A stretch of 64,000 nucleotides of DNA from JAKEGK01 sp050116575 (GCA_050116575.1 JASFOJ010000002.1:10266-74265); one strand, 5' to 3'. Shown: positions 36,174 to 44,868, numbered from the stretch's first letter. The notes: generated from the letters alone by a model not told the origin. Translations and numbers: made by a program.

Positions 36174-37358
36174 TTATTTTTGCATCATCACTTCGTTGGC
36201 CGCTTTTACCGCGACGCCGGAATTAATGGGCGCCTTCATATCGGTAAGCACGGCATCCAGTGCGCCCAGGCACAACAAAATGTTGTCCACGCGGCTGGCA
36301 TACCCCATCAGACCGATGCGCCAGACTTTACCGGCCAGAGCACCCAGTCCGGCACCGATTTCCAGGTTGAATTCATCCAGCAGCCGCTTGCGCACCAGGG
36401 CTTCGTCAACGCCTTGCGGCACCGTAACGCTGTTAAGTTGCGGCAAACGGTCCTGTTCTCTGACGATAAATTCCAGTCCCATGGCTTCGATACCGGCGCG
36501 CAGGATGTTGTGATTCCGTTGATGACGTGCCCAGGCATTTTCCAGCCCTTCTTCCTGCAGCATCACCAACGCCTCGTGTAATCCGTACAATGCGTTAATA
36601 GGCGCGGTATGGTGATAAGCACGCTTGCCCTCCCCACCCCAGTAACCCATGACCAGGTTGAGATCCAGAAACCAGCTCTGGACTTTCCTGTTGCGGTTTT
36701 TGATTTTCTCGATGGCCCGTTCACTGAAACTCACCGGCGACAAACCGGGCGTGCACGACAAACATTTCTGCGTGCCCGAATAAATGGCATCAATACCCCA
36801 GCCATCCACCTCCAACGGACTACCGCCCAACGATGTCACGGCATCCACGATGGTCAGACAATCGTGCTCGCGGGCAATTTCACACAGTTGCCTGGCATCG
36901 GAACAGGCCCCAGTGGAGGTTTCGGCATGCACGAATGCCACGATTTTCGCATCCGGGTTGGCTTTTAACGTATCGCGCAACTTGTCGGGGTCCACCGCCG
37001 ATCCCCACTGGTCTTCCACCATGACGGCGGTGGCGCCGATGCGCTCGACGTTTTCCTTCATACGGCCACCAAACACACCGTTCTGGCAAATAACGACTTT
37101 GTCTTCCGGTTCCACCAGGTTCACAAAACAGGTTTCCATGCCCGCCGATCCCGGCGCCGACACGGGAATGGTTAACTGGTTTTGCGTTTTAAACGCATAC
37201 TGCAGTAGCTCTTTCATGTCATCCATCATGGCGACAAATACCGGGTCCAGATGACCGATGGTGGGACGCGCCAGAGCACTGAGAATGCGGGGATGGACGT
37301 CAGACGGTCCCGGCCCCATCAACGTGCGTACCGGCGGAATAAAGGAAGTTTTTGACAT
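36174..37358 (-). CDS. Pyridoxal-phosphate aminotransferase, alanine/serine-glyoxylate type
   Basis: 394-aa class V aminotransferase transferring an amino group to glyoxylate (from alanine or serine). The start shows the family segment LMGPGPSDVHPRIL, the PLP-binding Lys198 lies in YSGTQKCLSC, with VDAVTSLGGSPLEVD preceding it and the ThrGly of HAETSTG holding the phosphate. It stands 110 bp downstream of glcF on the same strand; the product of glycolate oxidase is its substrate, so glycolate to glyoxylate to glycine is the likely path. The donor amino acid cannot be told from sequence. Confidence 0.9.
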   Translation of the reverse strand: MSKTSFIPPVRTLMGPGPSDVHPRILSALARPTIGHLDPVFVAMMDDMKELLQYAFKTQNQLTIPVSAPGSAGMETCFVNLVEPEDKVVICQNGVFGGRMKENVERIGATAVMVEDQWGSAVDPDKLRDTLKANPDAKIVAFVHAETSTGACSDARQLCEIAREHDCLTIVDAVTSLGGSPLEVDGWGIDAIYSGTQKCLSCTPGLSPVSFSERAIEKIKNRNRKVQSWFLDLNLVMGYWGGEGKRAYHHTAPINALYGLHEALVMLQEEGLENAWARHQRNHNILRAGIEAMGLEFIVREQDRLPQLNSVTVPQGVDEALVRKRLLDEFNLEIGAGLGALAGKVWRIGLMGYASRVDNILLCLGALDAVLTDMKAPINSGVAVKAANEVMMQK

Positions 37359-37468
37359 GATAACGTCTCGCTTACAGTAGGTTAAAAGACAATCGCGTAG
37401 TATAAAAGGCCCTAATGACCACGATCAACCGCAAAAACGCTGTGCCAATTGGCAAGGCCCGGGTCGAG

Positions 37469-38689
37469 TTATAGATTATTCTCCGCAACCAGTTCAATCC
37501 AGTGTTTTACCGGCACGGAAGCGTCCCGTTGCAGATGCTTCAGGCAACCGATATTGGCGGTGGCAATCATCTGCGGCTGGTGTTTTTCCAGCGCCGTTAA
37601 TTTATTAATCAGCAATTGCTCGGAAATAGCGGTCTGCAGTAGCGCATAGGTTCCCGCCGCGCCACAGCACAAGTGGGCATCGGCGACGGGCACCAGTTCA
37701 TAGCCCAGCCGTTGTAACAGGGATTCCACCACACCGTCCAGTTGCTGGCCGTGCTGCAGGGTACACGGCGATTGAAAAGCGAGTTTTTGCGGTTCCGCCA
37801 ACACCTTGAGGGCACCCGCATCAACACTGGTGACCACTTCACTGATATCTTTGGCCAGCGCCGAAACCCGCCGTGCTTTTTCGCCATAGCGCGCATCGCT
37901 TCGCAACAAATAGCCATAGTTTTTCACATGGGGAGCACAACCACTGGCGGTCACGACAATGGCTTCGATACCTTCCTCGATGAGAGGCCACCAACGATCG
38001 ATATTACGGCGCATGGTTTGCGCGGCGTCATCGGTCTTTGCCAGGTGCTGACTTACCGCACCGCAGCAGGTGTTATTCTCCGGCTCCTCGACCAGGGTAA
38101 TGCCGAGCCGGTCAGCCACCTGGGCAGCGGCGCGATTGATGTCCGGCGCCAGTTGCGATTGTACACAGCCCTTTAACAACAACATCTTTTTCGCATGCGT
38201 GGAAGCCGGAAAAGACAGGCGCGGTTTTTTAACTTCCAGCCCCGATTCCAGGTGCGTCGGCACCACGTATTTAAACCAGCGGCCCAACGCCAGCAACCAG
38301 CGAAAGCGTTGTACATTGGGCAATACCTTGTTAAACACCGACCTTTTCAACCGTTGCCAGGCAGGACGCGGCACTTTTGTTTCGACCAGTTGTTGGCCGA
38401 TTTCCAGCAACCGGGAATACTCCACGCCCGACGGACAGGTGGTTTCACAGGCCCGGCAAATAAGACAGCGGTCGAGATGCAACTGCGATTTTTCGCTGAC
38501 CTCTTTGCCTTCCAGCATCTGTTTAATGAGATAAATGCGCCCGCGCGGCCCGTCCAGTTCATCGCCCAGCAACTGATAGGTGGGACAGGTAGCATTGCAA
38601 AACCCGCAATGCACACAACGGCGCAGAATATCATTGGCAATTTTGCCTTCGTCAGAATCGGTATAAGGTTTGACGAAATCCGTGCGCAT
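37469..38689 (-). CDS. glcF: Glycolate oxidase iron-sulfur subunit GlcF
   Basis: 406 aa. Two [4Fe-4S] ferredoxin motifs, Cys25/28/31/35 (CVHCGFCNATCP) and Cys75/78/81/85 (CLICRACETTCP), are followed by two CCG-type cysteine domains (NTCCGAVSQHLA and ADAHLCCGAAGTY). It carries electrons from the flavin subunits to the quinone pool. The length matches E. coli GlcF (407 aa). Its ATG overlaps the glcE stop by one base (TGATG), so synthesis is coupled. Confidence 0.95.
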   Translation of the reverse strand: MRTDFVKPYTDSDEGKIANDILRRCVHCGFCNATCPTYQLLGDELDGPRGRIYLIKQMLEGKEVSEKSQLHLDRCLICRACETTCPSGVEYSRLLEIGQQLVETKVPRPAWQRLKRSVFNKVLPNVQRFRWLLALGRWFKYVVPTHLESGLEVKKPRLSFPASTHAKKMLLLKGCVQSQLAPDINRAAAQVADRLGITLVEEPENNTCCGAVSQHLAKTDDAAQTMRRNIDRWWPLIEEGIEAIVVTASGCAPHVKNYGYLLRSDARYGEKARRVSALAKDISEVVTSVDAGALKVLAEPQKLAFQSPCTLQHGQQLDGVVESLLQRLGYELVPVADAHLCCGAAGTYALLQTAISEQLLINKLTALEKHQPQMIATANIGCLKHLQRDASVPVKHWIELVAENNL

Positions 38690-39765
38690 CAGATTTCGTC
38701 CTCATACATTCGATGCCGATTGAGAATTTTTTCCGGATCAAAAGCGTGTTTCAGTTTATGATGGATCGCCATCAACGCCGCCGGTAACGGGTGAAACACA
38801 CCCATCGATTCCTGCTGCTGCCAGTACTCGCGGTGTCGAAACAACGTGGCGTACCCGCCTTCCGCCGCAACGGCATCGCGTACGTCACCGGGCGGTAAAT
38901 CGGTTTTCAGCCAGCGCAGCGCACCGCCCCAGTCAAATAACCAGTTGCCGGGTATTCCCAGATGCAATGTTGCCGGCGCCAGCGATAACCGCCACAGGGG
39001 AAAATCATCGCCGAAGAAAAAATGTTCCTGCTCTTTCAATTGCCGCCAAAAGTCAGCGCCATGCTGCAATTGATCGCCGGCGATTTTCCGCCGCGCTTCT
39101 TTGATACCCGCTTCAGTGCCGGAAAGGCGTATAATGACCGCTTCGCCGTCATAGCAAAGGGCACTCAGCGGCAACGGCTGTCCGGCGCGGGCGCTCATAA
39201 TATCAATGGCTTCATTCACATGTGCCGGCATGGCCAGCGTCACTTCATGTTCCGGGATGGGTAATACTTTGAGTGACACCTCCAGCACCACGCCCAGGGT
39301 ACCCAATGCGCCCGTCATTAAACGGGATACATCATAGCCGGCAACATTCTTGATCACCTTGCCGCCGAATTCGATGACTTCCCCTTTACCGGTCAACACC
39401 TTGCAACCCAGTACAAAATCGCGCGCACTGCCCGCAAACGGGCGGCGCGGACCGGAAAGTCCACAGGCAATGGTGCCGCCAATAGTGGCACTGTCGCCAA
39501 AAGCCGGGGGTTCAAAGGGCAGCATCTGACCTTCAGCCGCCAGTTGTTGTTGCAACTCCCGTAACGGCGTGCCGGCGCGTACCGTGACCACCAGTTCTTT
39601 GGGTTCGTATTCCACCACACCGTTGTGACCATTTACGGCCAACGGCTTGCCGTCGCAGTCATTGCTGTAAAACGTTTTTGAACCGCCGCCGTTGATCACC
39701 AGCGGCGTTTTATCGTTGTAGGCCTGCTCCACCTGCGCCTGCAATTGTTGGGTAATATCGCTCAC
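38689..39765 (-). CDS. glcE: Glycolate oxidase FAD-binding subunit GlcE
   Basis: 358-aa FAD-binding subunit (E. coli GlcE 350 aa). The FAD_binding_4 pattern is visible: NGGGSKTFY, the VRAGTPLRELQQQLA segment, PPAFGDSATIGGTIACGLSGPRR and GGKVIKNVAGYDVSRLMTGA. The start codon is GTG. It lies 23 bp after glcD and overlaps glcF, giving the order glcD-glcE-glcF. It acts with GlcD and GlcF to oxidise glycolate to glyoxylate. Confidence 0.94.
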   Translation of the reverse strand: MSDITQQLQAQVEQAYNDKTPLVINGGGSKTFYSNDCDGKPLAVNGHNGVVEYEPKELVVTVRAGTPLRELQQQLAAEGQMLPFEPPAFGDSATIGGTIACGLSGPRRPFAGSARDFVLGCKVLTGKGEVIEFGGKVIKNVAGYDVSRLMTGALGTLGVVLEVSLKVLPIPEHEVTLAMPAHVNEAIDIMSARAGQPLPLSALCYDGEAVIIRLSGTEAGIKEARRKIAGDQLQHGADFWRQLKEQEHFFFGDDFPLWRLSLAPATLHLGIPGNWLFDWGGALRWLKTDLPPGDVRDAVAAEGGYATLFRHREYWQQQESMGVFHPLPAALMAIHHKLKHAFDPEKILNRHRMYEDEI

Positions 39766-39788
39766 GGGGTCGTCTTGGCTTTTAAGTT

Positions 39789-41255
39789 TTAGAACCTTTC
39801 GAGTTCCGGGAACGGCATATTACCGTCATGGATATGCATGGCACCGAACTCGGCGCAGCGATGCAGAGTGGGCACGGCTTTTCCGGGATTTAACAACTGC
39901 TTGTCGTCGAAGGCGTGCTTGATGGCGTGAAACTGCTGCAAGGCAAGAGGCGAAAACTGCACGCACATTTGGTTGATTTTCTCGACGCCCACACCGTGCT
40001 CGCCGGTAATGGTACCGCCCACTTCGACGCAGGTTTCGAGAATCTTTCCGCCCAGTTGCTCCGCCTGTTGCAACTCACCTTCCTTGTTAGCATCATAAAG
40101 AATCAGCGGATGCAAATTGCCGTCACCGGCATGAAACACATTGGCCACCGCCAATCCATACTCGGCCGATAGATCGGCAATGCGTTGCAACACGTGGGGT
40201 AATTGGTGCCGCGGTATGGTGCCATCCATGCAGTAATAATCCGGCGAAATACGCCCCACGGCGGGAAACGCCGCTTTGCGCCCTTTCCACATGAGGTCCC
40301 GTTCTTGGGCGCTGGATGATACCCGCACCAGGGTGGCGCCGGCCTGTTTCAATACGGTATCCACGCGGCTGATTTGTTCCTGAACCTCGTCTTTCGTTCC
40401 GTCCAGCTCGCACAACAGGATGGCAGCGGCATCGGTGGGATAACCGGCATGCACAAACGCTTCACTGGCCCGTATGGACGGATTGTCCATCATTTCCAGC
40501 CCGGCAGGCACGATACCGGCGGCGATAATATTGCCCACCGCGCGACCTGCTGACACCACGTCATCGTAAGCGGCCAATACCACTTGTGCCGCGGGCGGTT
40601 TAGGCAACAGCTTGACGGTAATCTCCACGATAATAGCCAGCATGCCTTCGGAACCGGTCATTAGCGCCAGTAAATCGTATCCGGCGGCATCGTAGCCGCT
40701 GCCACCAAGGGTTAACAACGCCCCGTCAGCGGTAACGACTTTTAATTGCTGGATATTGTGGACGGTCAGGCCATATTTCAGGCAATGGACACCGCCTGAG
40801 TTTTCCGCCACGTTACCACCAATGGAACAGGCGATTTGCGACGAGGGGTCCGGCGCATAATAAAGGCCATAAGGGGCCGCCGCTTCCGAGATCGCCAGGT
40901 TGCGCACCCCGGGTTGCACCCGTGCCGTGCGGTTCAACTGGTCAATGTCCAGAATTTGGTTGAATTTCGCCAGGCTGAGTAAAACGCCATGAGATAGGGG
41001 CAACGCACCGCCCGATAATCCAGTGCCGGCACCGCGGGCCACGATGGGCACCCCGGCCGCGGCGCAATGGCGAACTATGGCCTGAACCTGGTCAATAGTC
41101 TCCGGCAGAACCACCAGCCAGGGCAGTTCGCGATAAGCGGATAATCCGTCGCATTCATAGGGGCGCAAATCCTCTTCCGAGGTTAATATGGCGGAATCCG
41201 CCAGGCAGGTTTGCAACTGGCGAATCAGTTGCTGTTTTTGATGAGTGTCAGGCAC
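39789..41255 (-). CDS. glcD: Glycolate oxidase flavoprotein subunit GlcD
   Basis: 488-aa FAD-linked oxidase (E. coli GlcD 499 aa). The FAD-binding domain shows VVARGAGTGLSGGALPL and DPSSQIACSIGGNVAENSGG; the C-terminal FAD-oxidase domain shows NVFHAGDGNLHPLILYD and GGTITGEHGVG with the conserved His residues. The start is GTG (MPDTHQKQQL). It leads the glcDEF operon. A 9-bp palindrome lies 78-99 bp upstream of the start, in the promoter region. No glcC-type regulator or glycolate permease is adjacent. Confidence 0.95.
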   Translation of the reverse strand: MPDTHQKQQLIRQLQTCLADSAILTSEEDLRPYECDGLSAYRELPWLVVLPETIDQVQAIVRHCAAAGVPIVARGAGTGLSGGALPLSHGVLLSLAKFNQILDIDQLNRTARVQPGVRNLAISEAAAPYGLYYAPDPSSQIACSIGGNVAENSGGVHCLKYGLTVHNIQQLKVVTADGALLTLGGSGYDAAGYDLLALMTGSEGMLAIIVEITVKLLPKPPAAQVVLAAYDDVVSAGRAVGNIIAAGIVPAGLEMMDNPSIRASEAFVHAGYPTDAAAILLCELDGTKDEVQEQISRVDTVLKQAGATLVRVSSSAQERDLMWKGRKAAFPAVGRISPDYYCMDGTIPRHQLPHVLQRIADLSAEYGLAVANVFHAGDGNLHPLILYDANKEGELQQAEQLGGKILETCVEVGGTITGEHGVGVEKINQMCVQFSPLALQQFHAIKHAFDDKQLLNPGKAVPTLHRCAEFGAMHIHDGNMPFPELERF

Positions 41256-41684
41256 GTTGATTTTATAATGCTGGTTTTCAGATAATACCGGTCACAAAAT
41301 GGTTAACATGAGTGGCCGGGTATTCATTTATTAATACGTTTAATAAAACGTATTGTAGATCGGGTATTGTAAACCCATAGCAATCAGGCGATATTGCGGG
41401 CGTCCCGAACCTCACCCATCCGTATCGCTATTGACGTTCCGGCGTTTTCATCGCCAGAATCGGGATTATATAAACCCGTATTGAATGACTGCAACTTAAG
41501 CTGTTCAATTAGCAGCAATAACGGCGCCATTAGTATGGGATTTGCCGTGATTGGAGGTTTCTGTGGAGATCTCTCTGCAGGCAGAAATAGTGTACTTGAT
41601 GGCACTTTACCTGCAATAAAGACTCACAACAACGCAACCATAAGTACAAGTACACGATAGCACCTTAAATCCACTAAGTGAGAC
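41256..41684. other. Divergent intergenic region glcD / Deg-type protease
   Basis: 429 bp between divergent genes. Besides the palindrome at 41333-41354 I see no further strong element. Short frames on both strands (41384-41605 and 41394-41660) overlap each other, lack ribosome-binding sites and look random. Confidence 0.5.
41333..41354. promoter_or_regulatory. Perfect palindrome upstream of glcD (candidate operator)
   Basis: AATACGTTT and its exact complement AAACGTATT separated by AATA. It lies 78-99 bp before the glcD start and about 330 bp before the divergent protease gene. Size and symmetry fit a dimeric repressor or activator site for the glc operon; there is no T tract, so termination is unlikely. 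The regulator is unknown. Confidence 0.4.
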
Positions 41685-41687
41685 GTG

Positions 41688-43226
41688 ATGATACCAGTTT
41701 ATTTCCGTTTTAAGCTCTTTACCCGCTACCGGACCTTGTCGCCAGCCATGGCGCTGTTGATGGTCCTTTTTCTGGTTTATTCGGCGGCCGCCTGCGCCAT
41801 GGATAAAGAAGATATCCATAGCAGCATTGTCAAAATCATCGCTACACATAATCACCCGGATTTTGCCTCGCCCTGGCAGCGCAAGGGCATTCATACGGTC
41901 ACCGGTTCCGGTGCAATAATCGACGGCAATCGCATTCTGACCAATGCCCATGTAGTCGCGGATCACACGTCGGTGGAAGTACAACGCGAAGGCTCCGGTA
42001 TTGTTTACAGCGCCAATGTCGCCTATGTCTGCCATACCTGCGACCTGGCAATACTCACCGTGGACGATAAAGCGTTCTTCAATAATGCCAAGCCGTTGCA
42101 AATTGACGGCCTGCCCCGATTGCAGTCGCGAGTCAACGTCTACGGTTTTCCCGCCGGTGGACAAACCATCTCGATTACCGAAGGCATCGTTTCACGCATC
42201 GAGGTCGACTACTACGTTCATTCCTCAGACCGTTATCTGCTGGTCCAGGTGGATGCTGCTATTAACCCCGGCAACAGCGGCGGGCCCGCCATATCCAATG
42301 GCAAAATCATTGGCATCGCCATGCAGGCGCTCGAAAACGCTGAAAACATCGGTTACATTGTACCGGCACCAATCATCACGCATTTTCTTGAAGACATCAA
42401 AGACGGCCGTTTCGATGGTTTTCCCGAATTGGACATCTATGTACAGACCCTCGAAAACAAGGCGCTGCGGCGCTCCCTGAAACTTCCCAAATCCGCCGGC
42501 GGCTTGCTGGTAACCGCCGTGGCAGAGGACAGTAATGTTTCAGATGTGATTCAGCCAGGTGATGTGTTACTGGAAATCGAAGGCTATAAAATCGAACGCG
42601 ACGGCAAGGTTGCACTGACACCGCAACTACGCGTTGAATCCAGCCATCTGGAATACATGGAACAGATCGACGGTGAATTGAATTTGCGCATTCAACGCCA
42701 CGGCGAAATTAAAAACGTCGATGTTAAACTGGCCAAACGTAAAAGCCGTATCAGTCACAAGCGGTTTGATATTACGCCGTCCTATTTCGTCTTCGCCGGG
42801 CTGGTTTTCCAACCGCTGTCACAAGGCTATCTGAAAACCCACCCCCAGGCGTCGGTGATTTTAATCCCCTATATTCCCCAATACACGCTGCAGGGTTACC
42901 GCAAGTCCACCCCGGACCTGATTAACATCAAACATCCGCAAATCATCATACTGAGCCGGGTGTTGCCGGATGCTTTGAACCAGGGGTATAAAAACATGGA
43001 AGGATCGGTAATTTATTCGGTCAACGGCACAGAGGTAACGGACCTGAACCAGCTGGCGCAGTTAATCGAAAATGCGCAAGGTGACTACCTGAAAATCCGG
43101 ACGGATTTCGGCAACATCATTACGCTGGACCTGGCCCAGGCGCGCGCCAGAAACCCCGTCATACTGAAAAATTACCAGGTATACAGTGATCGTAACCTGA
43201 ATCCTGGCGACCGGGTTACGCCCTAA
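41688..43226 (+). CDS. Exported Deg-type serine protease with two PDZ domains
   Basis: 512 aa with a signal sequence (helix about 19-37, ending AAACA). The trypsin-like domain has an intact triad, His88 (RILTNAHVVAD), Asp119 (TCDLAILTVDD) and Ser197 (INPGNSGGPAIS). A PDZ domain covers about 240-330 (GGLLVTAVAEDSNVSDVIQPGDVLLEIEG) and a second PDZ-like region lies at about 400-490. The layout is nearer to the plant Deg9/Deg2 branch than to DegP/DegQ, judging by the long region between the PDZ domains. A role in periplasmic protein quality control is inferred. An in-frame GTG lies one codon upstream of the ATG chosen. Confidence 0.88.
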   Translation: MIPVYFRFKLFTRYRTLSPAMALLMVLFLVYSAAACAMDKEDIHSSIVKIIATHNHPDFASPWQRKGIHTVTGSGAIIDGNRILTNAHVVADHTSVEVQREGSGIVYSANVAYVCHTCDLAILTVDDKAFFNNAKPLQIDGLPRLQSRVNVYGFPAGGQTISITEGIVSRIEVDYYVHSSDRYLLVQVDAAINPGNSGGPAISNGKIIGIAMQALENAENIGYIVPAPIITHFLEDIKDGRFDGFPELDIYVQTLENKALRRSLKLPKSAGGLLVTAVAEDSNVSDVIQPGDVLLEIEGYKIERDGKVALTPQLRVESSHLEYMEQIDGELNLRIQRHGEIKNVDVKLAKRKSRISHKRFDITPSYFVFAGLVFQPLSQGYLKTHPQASVILIPYIPQYTLQGYRKSTPDLINIKHPQIIILSRVLPDALNQGYKNMEGSVIYSVNGTEVTDLNQLAQLIENAQGDYLKIRTDFGNIITLDLAQARARNPVILKNYQVYSDRNLNPGDRVTP

Positions 43227-43245
43227 CAGCGATCGAGAACCCGCT

Positions 43246-43713
43246 TCAGTTCAAACCCCGTTCTTTTTTAACACGATGCTTGGCGGCGATAAACTGGGTG
43301 TGGGGTACGTACAGCAGATCGGCAATTTTACGCACCAATGCTTCTTCGTACTTTTCGAGTTCGTTATCAGCGTAGGCTACCTGCCACATGAGTTCGATAA
43401 TCTTCACTTTGTCTCCCACGGTAAATTCGTCATTGATTAACGACGTAAATTCGTAGTAAGAGGTGACGTTTTTGGATTCCTGCTCGGCCAGCGACACCAA
43501 TTCCGATGTTTGCTCGGGTGCCAGTTGAAAAAATGCCTGTGCATGCCGGGCGACCGCTGCCAGTTCTTCGTCCTGGACATTGAAATCGGCTCGCGCGGTT
43601 TCCAGCAACAACGCGACGGTGGCTATCCGTAATCGCTGTTCCAGATCGTCCGCACCAGGCTTAGCCTCGGCGTTTATGTGGGTTTCGAAAAAATTTTTTA
43701 TGGTACTCAGCAT
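43246..43713 (-). CDS. TerB-family (tellurite-resistance-like) cytoplasmic protein
   Basis: 155-aa all-helical protein of the TerB/DjlA-like family: acidic helices with the pattern ATVALLLETARADFNVQDEE and KVKIIELMWQVAYADNELEKYEEALVRKIADLLYV, the latter diagnostic. Members of the family bind metal through conserved Asp/Glu. The function is poorly known; despite the family name, tellurite resistance should not be assumed without the other ter genes, which are absent here. It is convergent with the protease gene (19 bp gap). Confidence 0.85.
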   Translation of the reverse strand: MLSTIKNFFETHINAEAKPGADDLEQRLRIATVALLLETARADFNVQDEELAAVARHAQAFFQLAPEQTSELVSLAEQESKNVTSYYEFTSLINDEFTVGDKVKIIELMWQVAYADNELEKYEEALVRKIADLLYVPHTQFIAAKHRVKKERGLN

Positions 43714-43882
43714 AATGACAATTTCATTTGTAACAAATACAGGGTATTAATACTCATTCTATATATTAGGATATGCAACGCTGCCAGTCACGAACCATCA
43801 TAGCATCCATATGTCGAATAGGGTTGGTGGTGAACGCCGTTGGATGCATTATGAGTGTCACATGGTTTATTGGAAACTTCTT

Positions 43883-44386
43883 ATGATGTTGAGTTCAAAA
43901 TCGGTTTTTCGCGGATTGCTGGTTCTGATATCCCTGGTGTGGGTACCCGGTGCAATGGCATCCGATAACCAGCGGGAGGTCGACAGTATCCTTAAAATGG
44001 ACGCCGCCCCCCTGGGTGTCGTTTTTGAAATCGTCGAAAGTGATCCCGACGCCTTGAAGTGGGCCATTCCTCAAGTGGTCAAATTTTCCAAGCAACTGCG
44101 CAGTCAGTTCCCCGATATTGCTATCGCGGTGGTCAGCCACGGCAAGGAACAATTCGCGCTGATGAAAGAAGACGAAGAGGACAACACCGCCGTCCACAAG
44201 GCCGTCAAATCCCTGCTGGCGCAGGACGTACCGGTTCATGTTTGCGGCACTCATGCGTCATGGTACGGTAAAAACGAGGATGATTTTCCCGATTACGTCG
44301 ACGTAACGCCTGCCGGACCGACACAAATTGCCAACTATGTCGACATGGGCTACCACAAAATCGTCCTGGACAAACCCGATAACTGA
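43883..44386 (+). CDS. Exported DsrE-like protein
   Basis: 167 aa from the chosen ATG (GGAAA lies about 7 nt upstream). A signal peptide ends at GAMA. The mature part has a DsrE/YchN-like alternation: APLGVVFEIVESDPDALKWA, DIAIAVVSHGKEQFAL, then VKSLLAQDVPVHVCGTHASW with a conserved-looking single Cys, and a C-terminal IANYVDMGYHKIVL strand. DsrE-fold proteins handle sulfur-carrier reactions, and exported versions occur in sulfur oxidisers. Neither substrate nor partner is apparent. The frame extends further upstream to 43811, but that would bury the signal peptide. Confidence 0.65.
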   Translation: MMLSSKSVFRGLLVLISLVWVPGAMASDNQREVDSILKMDAAPLGVVFEIVESDPDALKWAIPQVVKFSKQLRSQFPDIAIAVVSHGKEQFALMKEDEEDNTAVHKAVKSLLAQDVPVHVCGTHASWYGKNEDDFPDYVDVTPAGPTQIANYVDMGYHKIVLDKPDN

Positions 44387-44500
44387 GTTGCCGCTCGCAC
44401 CGGCGGCTGAACCACCGACCTAATGCCGACTGCGCAACAGCAACAGTCATCGTTGCGCATTCAGCCCTAAATACCTCCAAAAAACAGCTGTCGCTGAAAA

Positions 44501-44514
44501 TTGATCCAGGTCAA
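44501..44514. promoter_or_regulatory. FNR/Dnr-like dyad
   Basis: TTGATCCAGGTCAA differs from the FNR consensus (TTGAT-N4-ATCAA) at one position. It lies in the 361-bp gap before the 28-codon gene, about 160 bp upstream of that gene's -35 box, so direct activation of that promoter at a normal distance is not supported; an unseen upstream promoter would be required. Confidence 0.3.
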
Positions 44515-44673
44515 AAAACTGGAAATCTTACCACACCAAAATAACAGCCAATAAAAACTTCCTATCCGCCATTATGCCGTTCGTACCGTTTCTTACTGGC
44601 ATAACAACCAGTTATAAGTGGAAGGTGCTGAATCGCCGAATATAAATGATAGAAATTTTTAATAACCGCTTTT

Positions 44674-44702
44674 TTGACATGGTTATTGGCAGTATTTAGA
44701 TT
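44674..44702 (+). promoter_or_regulatory. Sigma70 promoter of the 28-codon membrane-peptide gene
   Basis: A perfect -35 (TTGACA at 44674-44679), an optimal 17-bp spacer and a -10 of TAGATT (44697-44702). Transcription would start near 44709, leaving a leader of about 38 nt to the ATG at 44748. Confidence 0.6.
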
Positions 44703-44747
44703 TATCCATGGAAGTATGTTCAAGCAGTAAAAAAGGAGAAGAGCAAG

Positions 44748-44834
44748 ATGTTATTGACTGATCCTGGATTTTTAATTGTGCTTACGTTTGGAGCGATCAT
44801 TCTAATCAGCGTTTTCCGTCAAGCCTTCAAATAA
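44748..44834 (+). CDS. 28-aa single-helix membrane peptide with its own promoter and terminator
   Basis: The frame ATG...TAA encodes 28 residues: a short polar start (MLLTDPG), an uninterrupted hydrophobic stretch of about 16 residues (FLIVLTFGAIILISVF) and a basic end (RQAFK), the topology of a small inner-membrane peptide with its C-terminus probably in the cytoplasm. A strong ribosome-binding site (AAGGAG at 44733-44738) lies 9 nt before the ATG, a sigma70 promoter upstream and a terminator directly after. Known peptides of this size (KdpF, CydX, CcoQ types) tune membrane complexes; I see no motif linking it to any of them. It is not part of an operon. Confidence 0.7.
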   Translation: MLLTDPGFLIVLTFGAIILISVFRQAFK

Positions 44835-44838
44835 AATC

Positions 44839-44868
44839 AGGCCCGATACACACTGTGTGTCGGGCCTT
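44839..44868 (+). terminator. Rho-independent terminator of the small-peptide gene
   Basis: A long GC-capped hairpin, GGCCCGATACACA pairing with TGTGTGTCGGGCC (one T-G pair) around a tight loop, followed by TTT, starting about 5 bp after the TAA. Strong stem, short T tract. Confidence 0.75.

Noticed and set aside
37443..37454. 12-bp palindrome TGCCAATTGGCA between the aminotransferase and glcF
   Set aside because: Perfect but without loop or T run and with no link to a promoter; chance or a minor site.
41384..41660. Overlapping frames on both strands between glcD and the protease
   Set aside because: The two overlap each other almost entirely, lack ribosome-binding sites and have unlikely composition.
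43246..43713. Tellurite-resistance operon
   Set aside because: Only a TerB-like gene is present; terZ, A, C, D and E are absent.
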